Source of the DNA: Patagioenas fasciata
Lineage: Eukaryota; Chordata; Aves; Columbiformes; Columbidae
DNA: 64,000 nt
NCBI RefSeq assembly: GCF_037038585.1
Contig: NC_092524.1
Location: 69,030,552-69,094,551, forward strand
Direction: 5' to 3'
Every line of letters starts with the position of its first letter. Within the stretch, counting starts at the first letter, position 1. Below, one piece after another: positions 47,501 to 64,000 of the stretch. The translations under genes and the position numbers were made by a program. Below the pieces are notes generated by a model. That model did no database searches. It saw only the letters and a program-made list of their open reading frames with translations, and was not told the DNA's origin.

Positions 47501-47680
47501 ATTTGTAGAAACCTGTGAGCAGCGGGTTTGTTCCTCCCGGGTAGTTAAACCACGCGCTGTGTGTTGTCCCTAACGTTGGTGTTTGCGTGCAGGGTGGTGG
47601 TGCTGGAGAGCAGGCCGACCGAAAACCCCACGGCGCACAGCAACCTCTACATCCTGGCTGGCCACGAGAACAGTTACTAA
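8513..47680 (+). CDS. MAP4K5: MAP4K5 (KHS/GCKR), STE20-family kinase, multi-exon, 5' end outside window
   Basis: Germinal-centre-kinase-like Ser/Thr kinase. The known family role is cytosolic signalling to the JNK/MAP3K cascade downstream of TNF-type receptors and adaptor proteins. The spliced + strand reading gives 828 codons plus stop, all junctions in frame. Domains in order: kinase domain with the AAVKII lysine (first visible exon), HRDIKGANILL catalytic loop (23240-23424), DFG (25007), [12 protein letters not shown] activation segment and P+1 loop (25007-26127) and [12 protein letters not shown] helix; acidic DDDDFE hinge (28455); proline-rich linker with PPPLPPKPR, PQLPRKK and LPPTPK motifs, which are SH3 ligands in this family; then the CNH domain from about 36109 to the C-terminal GHENSY. 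The start codon and glycine loop are missing because the first exon lies upstream. The sequence tracks MAP4K5 rather than MAP4K3 in the linker and CNH parts. The downstream neighbour is CDKL1, as in mammals. Confidence 0.97.
9095..9535 (+). mobile_element. CR1 LINE fragment, older subfamily
   Basis: Contains caagaaaggccttgaggtg and ggaacaggctgcccagggca, ending ggttggactcgatgatc. 5'-truncated. Confidence 0.88.
9540..10138 (+). mobile_element. CR1 LINE fragment
   Basis: Directly follows the previous CR1; different subfamily, ending in tctgtggttctgtgatc. The two abut head to tail. Confidence 0.88.
11463..11982 (+). mobile_element. CR1 LINE, young subfamily
   Basis: Same 3' module as 40630-41421, ending gacattctgggattctgtga. 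5'-truncated. Confidence 0.92.
15040..15340. promoter_or_regulatory. Intragenic CpG-rich patch in a MAP4K5 intron
   Basis: About 300 bases rich in GC and undepleted CpG (cccggggcggcctgacg, ccgcgcgcgtctcccg) within AT-rich intron. No repeat or exon recognised. Could be an alternative promoter or enhancer. Confidence 0.45.
18156..18234. repeat. Minisatellite of TGATGTCA-type units
   Basis: About eight imperfect units of tgatgtca(c/t)(a/t) spaced near 10 bases, e.g. gatgtcacagtgatgtcatt. The core is one base from the CRE half-palindrome TGACGTCA. Confidence 0.85.
18800..19290 (-). mobile_element. CR1 LINE fragment, older subfamily
   Basis: Starts with tcatagaatcatagaattg on + strand (antisense CR1 tail) and mirrors the element at 9095-9535. 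Right edge approximate. Confidence 0.88.
19587..19677 (+). CDS. MAP4K5: MAP4K5 exon 2 (visible): alpha-C helix region
   Basis: Encodes [19 protein letters not shown] followed by [10 protein letters not shown]. It carries the alpha-C glutamate of QQEI. Acceptor tttttcag, donor AG|gtaaac. Phase 1 in, phase 2 out; the split Ser is completed in the next exon (91 nt). Confidence 0.97.
20652..21040 (-). mobile_element. CR1 LINE fragment, diverged
   Basis: Antisense tail cggaatcacagaatggg followed by degraded CR1 3' sequence. Ends before the acceptor of the exon at 21159. Confidence 0.8.
21159..21223 (+). CDS. MAP4K5: MAP4K5 exon 3 (visible): hinge region
   Basis: Encodes (S)[21 protein letters not shown], the kinase hinge (MEYC) and start of the alpha-D region. 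Acceptor tttcccag, donor G|gtactt; 65 nt, phase-consistent with both neighbours. Confidence 0.97.
21923..21978 (+). CDS. MAP4K5: MAP4K5 exon 4 (visible)
   Basis: Encodes (V)[18 protein letters not shown], the alpha-D/alpha-E region of the kinase C-lobe. Acceptor tgttttcag, donor CAG|gtactg; 56 nt, ends on a codon border. Confidence 0.97.
22150..22693 (-). mobile_element. Solo LTR of an ERVL-like endogenous retrovirus
   Basis: On the - strand it opens TGTCCTGGTTTTG, the usual start of avian ERVL LTRs, has a TATAAAA box (ttcatataaaagtagg) and an A/T-rich end. No gag, pol or env sequence adjoins it, so it is a solo LTR. The target duplication is unclear (gtatt/gtaat). Confidence 0.6.
23240..23287 (+). 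CDS. MAP4K5: MAP4K5 exon 5 (visible): HRD motif
   Basis: Encodes [16 protein letters not shown], with the catalytic-loop HRD and the Lys of the Ser/Thr-kinase signature. Acceptor tatttccag, donor AAG|gtaact; exactly 16 codons. Confidence 0.97.
23382..23424 (+). CDS. MAP4K5: MAP4K5 exon 6 (visible): catalytic-loop Asn
   Basis: Encodes [14 protein letters not shown]; the Asn is the Mg-binding residue of the catalytic loop. The preceding intron is only 94 nt. Acceptor cgttttag, donor G|gtaagc; 43 nt. Confidence 0.97.
24008..24287 (-). mobile_element. Older CR1 fragment
   Basis: Antisense tail agaatcaaagaatcacagg, with gtttgggttgaagggacc and gccaccacctctctggcc. It stops where a young CR1 starts. 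Confidence 0.82.
24288..24475 (-). mobile_element. Young CR1, strongly truncated
   Basis: Only about 188 bases of the 3' module, beginning agaatcccagaatgtaagg. It abuts the older CR1 to its left. Confidence 0.88.
25007..25079 (+). CDS. MAP4K5: MAP4K5 exon 7 (visible): DFG and activation loop
   Basis: Encodes (A)[20 protein letters not shown] then TPY(W): the DFG metal-binding motif and the activation loop. Acceptor ttttccag, donor TG|gtaata; the split Trp codon is completed at 25996. Confidence 0.97.
25996..26127 (+). CDS. MAP4K5: MAP4K5 exon 8 (visible): APE motif and alpha-F helix
   Basis: Encodes (W)[18 protein letters not shown], then [18 protein letters not shown] and MFDLHPM(R). Contains the APE motif and the DxW of alpha-F. 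Acceptor tgaag; the donor is an unusual AG|gtttgc, fixed by phase and by the next exon. 132 nt. Confidence 0.95.
26592..26654 (+). CDS. MAP4K5: MAP4K5 exon 9 (visible)
   Basis: Encodes (R)[20 protein letters not shown](W), kinase C-lobe. Acceptor ctctttag, donor TG|gtaggt; 63 nt. Confidence 0.96.
28015..28096 (+). CDS. MAP4K5: MAP4K5 exon 10 (visible): end of kinase domain
   Basis: Encodes (W)[18 protein letters not shown] then RPTADRLLS, with the conserved RPTA of subdomain XI. Acceptor ctttaag, donor TCT|gtaagt; 82 nt. Confidence 0.96.
28339..28455 (+). CDS. MAP4K5: MAP4K5 exon 11 (visible): kinase end and acidic hinge
   Basis: Encodes [18 protein letters not shown] then [20 protein letters not shown] and E. 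Closes the kinase domain and enters an acidic hinge. Acceptor ggttctag, donor GAG|gtgaga; 39 codons. Confidence 0.96.
28657..28735 (+). CDS. MAP4K5: MAP4K5 exon 12 (visible): linker
   Basis: Encodes [20 protein letters not shown] then TASEIN, a basic linker segment. Acceptor ccttgcag, donor T|gtaagt; 79 nt. Confidence 0.95.
29698..29756 (+). CDS. MAP4K5: MAP4K5 exon 13 (visible): linker
   Basis: Encodes (F)[19 protein letters not shown]. Acceptor tttttcag, donor ATG|gtaagg; 59 nt, ends on a codon border. Confidence 0.95.
30681..30745 (+). CDS. MAP4K5: MAP4K5 exon 14 (visible): linker, diverged
   Basis: Encodes [20 protein letters not shown] then S(R). The WNPFVDG core is the family landmark; the part before it differs clearly from the mammalian version as I recall it. 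Acceptor gttcag, donor AG|gtgagc. A CR1 lies about 105 bp downstream. Confidence 0.88.
30852..31230 (-). mobile_element. Young CR1, 5'-truncated, in linker intron of MAP4K5
   Basis: Starts tcacagaatcccagaatgtg, about 105 bases after the donor of the exon ending at 30745. Confidence 0.92.
34367..34409 (+). CDS. MAP4K5: MAP4K5 exon 15 (visible): proline-rich SH3 ligand
   Basis: Encodes (R)[14 protein letters not shown]; joined to the next exon it makes PPPLPPKPR, a class-type SH3 ligand. Acceptor cattacag, donor AAG|gtaaga; 43 nt. Confidence 0.93.
34659..34869 (+). CDS. MAP4K5: MAP4K5 exon 16 (visible): long proline/serine-rich linker
   Basis: A 211 nt exon from [16 protein letters not shown] to [13 protein letters not shown](G). 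It is rich in Pro and Ser, with [10 protein letters not shown] and DSPPS. It seems about 20 residues longer than the human linker I recall, the extra part being around [19 protein letters not shown]. Acceptor tgttgcag, donor G|gtaaat. Confidence 0.93.
35371..35468 (+). CDS. MAP4K5: MAP4K5 exon 17 (visible), followed by a GC donor
   Basis: Encodes (G)[17 protein letters not shown] then [22 protein letters not shown] is another SH3-type motif. Acceptor ctttgcag. The donor reads CCT|gcaagt, a GC-AG border, required to keep frame with the KPAINGL exon 101 nt further on. Confidence 0.92.
35570..35611 (+). CDS. MAP4K5: MAP4K5 exon 18 (visible)
   Basis: Encodes [14 protein letters not shown], exactly 14 codons. 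Acceptor ttcccgcag, donor CTG|gtaagg. Third proline motif of the linker. Confidence 0.94.
36109..36193 (+). CDS. MAP4K5: MAP4K5 exon 19 (visible): start of CNH domain
   Basis: Encodes [20 protein letters not shown] then SWIHPDTK. The CNH (citron homology) domain begins about here. Acceptor tttttcag, donor G|gtgaag; 85 nt. Confidence 0.96.
36285..36364 (+). CDS. MAP4K5: MAP4K5 exon 20 (visible): CNH
   Basis: Encodes (D)[19 protein letters not shown] then HEATMEQ. The preceding intron is only 91 nt. Acceptor cgtttttag, donor CAG|gtgatc. Confidence 0.97.
36365..39284 (+). other. MAP4K5: MAP4K5 intron with a long T/C-rich block
   Basis: No exon is expected or seen. From about 36540 to 39130 the + strand is markedly pyrimidine-rich, which produces many open but unrecognisable + strand frames. 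I could not assign this to a known repeat. Confidence 0.7.
39285..39345 (+). CDS. MAP4K5: MAP4K5 exon 21 (visible): CNH
   Basis: Encodes [20 protein letters not shown] plus one base. Acceptor gtcttcag, donor G|gtacgt; 61 nt, phase 1 out. It joins either to the 3-nt microexon at 39982 or straight to 40071. Confidence 0.96.
39982..39984 (+). CDS. MAP4K5: Candidate 3-nt microexon of MAP4K5 (AAG)
   Basis: The bases read cgttcttctag|AAG|gtaact: a good acceptor, three bases, a good donor. Inclusion turns the junction Ser-Gly-Lys-Thr into Ser-Glu-Gly-Lys-Thr without changing frame. I recall Glu at this place in human MAP4K5 and none in MAP4K3, which supports a real exon. Skipping is also in frame, so it may be alternative. 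No transcript evidence is available here. Confidence 0.6.
40071..40185 (+). CDS. MAP4K5: MAP4K5 exon 23 (visible): CNH
   Basis: Encodes (G)[19 protein letters not shown], then [18 protein letters not shown]. Acceptor tctctacag, donor AG|gtacaa; 115 nt. Confidence 0.97.
40307..40365 (+). CDS. MAP4K5: MAP4K5 exon 24 (visible): CNH
   Basis: Encodes (R)[19 protein letters not shown]. Acceptor ttattccag, donor G|gtgagc; 59 nt. Confidence 0.97.
40630..41421 (+). mobile_element. Young CR1, long 3' fragment
   Basis: Carries the end of the ORF2 region (aagggcaagtgtagagtc) and the whole 3' module to gcattctgggattctgtga. Antisense-complementary to the next CR1 at 42416, so the two form an inverted pair around the exons at 41762 and 42234. 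Confidence 0.92.
41762..41865 (+). CDS. MAP4K5: MAP4K5 exon 25 (visible): CNH
   Basis: Encodes (V)[19 protein letters not shown] then [15 protein letters not shown], among the best conserved CNH stretches. Acceptor ttttatatag is pyrimidine-poor; donor AAG|gtaagt. The preceding intron carries a young CR1. Confidence 0.97.
42234..42411 (+). CDS. MAP4K5: MAP4K5 exon 26 (visible): CNH; CR1 abuts its donor
   Basis: A 178 nt exon from [17 protein letters not shown] to [11 protein letters not shown]. Acceptor cttgcag, donor G|gtagga. An antisense CR1 starts about 6 bases into the intron. Reading through the donor would add about 30 CR1-encoded residues before a stop. Confidence 0.97.
42416..43185 (-). 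mobile_element. Young CR1 beginning a few bases after a MAP4K5 donor
   Basis: Antisense tail (aatcacagaatcacagg) starts right after G|gtagga of the exon ending at 42411. Extends to the ORF2 end region near cagatataagactctgc. Confidence 0.92.
43842..43910 (+). CDS. MAP4K5: MAP4K5 exon 27 (visible): CNH
   Basis: Encodes (G)[18 protein letters not shown] then VCLD. Acceptor tcccaag, donor A|gtaagt; 69 nt. Confidence 0.97.
44504..44596 (+). CDS. MAP4K5: MAP4K5 exon 28 (visible): CNH
   Basis: Encodes (K)[18 protein letters not shown] then [12 protein letters not shown]. Acceptor tttctcgag, donor G|gtaagt; 93 nt. Cys stands where I recall Arg in the human FDF.IES motif. Confidence 0.96.
46140..46210 (+). 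CDS. MAP4K5: MAP4K5 exon 29 (visible): CNH
   Basis: Encodes (V)[19 protein letters not shown] then KSDE. Acceptor cttcgcag, donor GAA|gtaagt; 71 nt. Confidence 0.97.
46618..46673 (+). CDS. MAP4K5: MAP4K5 exon 30 (visible): CNH
   Basis: Encodes [18 protein letters not shown](R). Acceptor ttctccag, donor AG|gtaatg; 56 nt. A + strand CR1 tail begins within about 20 bases of the donor. Confidence 0.97.
46690..46780 (+). mobile_element. CR1 tail fragment close to a MAP4K5 donor
   Basis: cacggtggggccttgtcc to gctcaggatattctatgaa, the last ~90 bases of a CR1. Confidence 0.75.
47593..47680 (+). CDS. MAP4K5: MAP4K5 last coding exon with stop
   Basis: Encodes (R)[20 protein letters not shown] then LAGHENSY and a TAA at 47678-47680, the family C-terminus. 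Acceptor gcgtgcag. Confidence 0.97.
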
Positions 47681-47885
47681 GCGACGGTAACCGAACGCAA
47701 ATACCGGCGCGAATTTGCCACACGAGGAACAAAGGAGCGTTGGGGAGCTCGGTGCAGACTGTGACTTGCTGTGTGTGTTCACAGCCCGCTGGGCTTGCTT
47801 GGGGTGGAAATCAATACATTTTTGCAGCTGGGAACAGCTGGTTCTGTCTCTTGCCACTGTGTGGTTGGATATATCGAGTTTGCTT

Positions 47886-47891
47886 AATAAA
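47886..47891 (+). other. MAP4K5: Proximal polyadenylation signal candidate of MAP4K5
   Basis: AATAAA, 206 bases after the MAP4K5 stop, in a setting with no competing gene. Confidence 0.4.
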
Positions 47892-48534
47892 AGCTATGAG
47901 GTAAATAGCCCTTTACTCAGTAGTTATAGGGAAACAGAACCTTTAAAACAAACGTTATGCAGTAAAGGTGCCATAAACTGTTAAATATTTTACCCCCCTT
48001 GGATTTTCCTTAGATCCTGTAGATATAGTGCTGGCCGTCCCTGTTTTATACTGAGTCTTAAGAAAAAGGATTTGTGTAGGAAGCGAAAGGATCTGCAAAG
48101 CTGTTTGGTTTTAAATCCGCCATTCAGGATGGCTTTGTATAATAGACTATTTAATCCTTATTTATTAATCTGCTGCTAGAATGGTGTAATGTATCTAACT
48201 TTTAGCAAAGGAAGGTTGCAGAGCAGCTTACAATTATTTTTTATTTACAACTGTATAAAGATTTGATTATTCTTTTTCCCGGTAGAGCTGTAGTGCGTTA
48301 TCGAGGGCTGCGCTACAATGTTGGTCCATCTTGTAAAAAGGCAGTTTTGTACAACAAAGTATTTTGTATGGGTTTGGGTTTGCCTGCAGAATTGCCATCA
48401 AAGGGATTTTCTTTACTCCTAGACGTAGGGTGCGTGGACACAAAGTAGAACATTGATATCAGGCGTGTTGCTCCTGGGTGGGTGTGTACAACAGACGTGT
48501 GTGCATGTGTGGTAACTTGACCGGCAGCGTGTAT

Positions 48535-48570
48535 TTTTTATATATATATATATTTATATATATATAAAAT
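48535..48570. repeat. TA-rich microsatellite in the MAP4K5 3' UTR
   Basis: Interrupted (TA)n run of roughly 35 bases that can fold on itself, about 860 bases after the stop codon. Confidence 0.8.
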
Positions 48571-48845
48571 GTACAAATAGATATGCTTTATTTTCATAAA
48601 TTAGGGATAAGCCGTGTGATGTGAAACGGAAACTGTACCTGGTCGTCATCCTTAATGAATGAAAGTATCATGTATCAGACTGCCCATGACGTATAGTTTA
48701 TTTATACTATTGCAGAGGGGACCTAAAGCCCTAACGGGGCTGACGAGCTTTTTTGTTTGGAAATGGTTACTTCCCCAGCTGTGTAGTATAAATAAATATG
48801 ATAAGAATCAGTATTCTATATTAAAGCTTTCCATCACTTTTCTCC

Positions 48846-63998
<15,153 letters not shown>

Positions 63999-64000
63999 AT

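Larger units (their letters stand above)
47681..48845 (+). other. MAP4K5: MAP4K5 3' UTR (end approximate)
   Basis: Repeat-free sequence after the stop. AATAAA occurs at 47886 and 48791, and ATTAAA at 48820. A TA-rich run lies at 48535-48570. I placed the end just after the 48791/48820 cluster; a shorter form could end after 47886 and a longer one near 50690. Confidence 0.45.

Overview
The window is a piece of a bird nuclear genome. The evidence is the density of CR1 LINE 3' ends carrying the typical ATTCTGTGATTCTGTG tail, one ERVL-like solo LTR with the usual avian LTR start, small exons with GT-AG borders and CpG-island promoter architecture. I cannot fix the species. Several CR1 copies are nearly identical to each other, so the lineage had recent CR1 activity.

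Two protein kinase genes lie head to tail on the + strand. (1) MAP4K5 (GCK/KHS-type STE20 kinase): 30 coding exons plus one candidate 3-nt microexon, from 8513 to the stop codon at 47678-47680. The first exon (start codon, glycine-rich loop) lies upstream of the window, so 1-8512 reads as intron. The visible part gives 828 codons: kinase domain from the N-lobe lysine to the C-lobe (8513-28455), a proline-rich SH3-binding linker (28657-35611) and a C-terminal citron-homology (CNH) domain (36109-47680). All exon junctions keep frame. (2) CDKL1 (CDK-like kinase): CpG-island promoter at about 52505-53095, start codon at 52684, then six exons to 63821. The C-terminal part continues beyond the window. 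The same neighbour order is known for MAP4K5-CDKL1 in mammals.

Region by region: 1-8512, MAP4K5 intron with one CR1; 8571-19586, an 11 kb intron with tandem CR1s, an intragenic CpG-rich patch (15040-15340) and a TGATGTCA minisatellite; 19587-28735, kinase-domain exons with an LTR and older CR1s; 28736-36108, linker exons, including a GC-AG intron; 36109-47680, CNH exons; 47681-52500, 3' UTR and intergenic DNA; 52500-64000, CDKL1 with many CR1s.

The most notable points are: an inverted duplication of about 537 bp in CDKL1, which places an antisense copy of the 3' half of exon 5, its splice donor and the following CR1s into intron 2; a candidate 3-nt microexon in MAP4K5 that adds one Glu; a GC-AG intron in MAP4K5; and CR1 insertions within a few bases to tens of bases of three splice donors. 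I saw no CRISPR, rRNA, tRNA or prokaryote-like system. No undescribed multi-gene system is evident.
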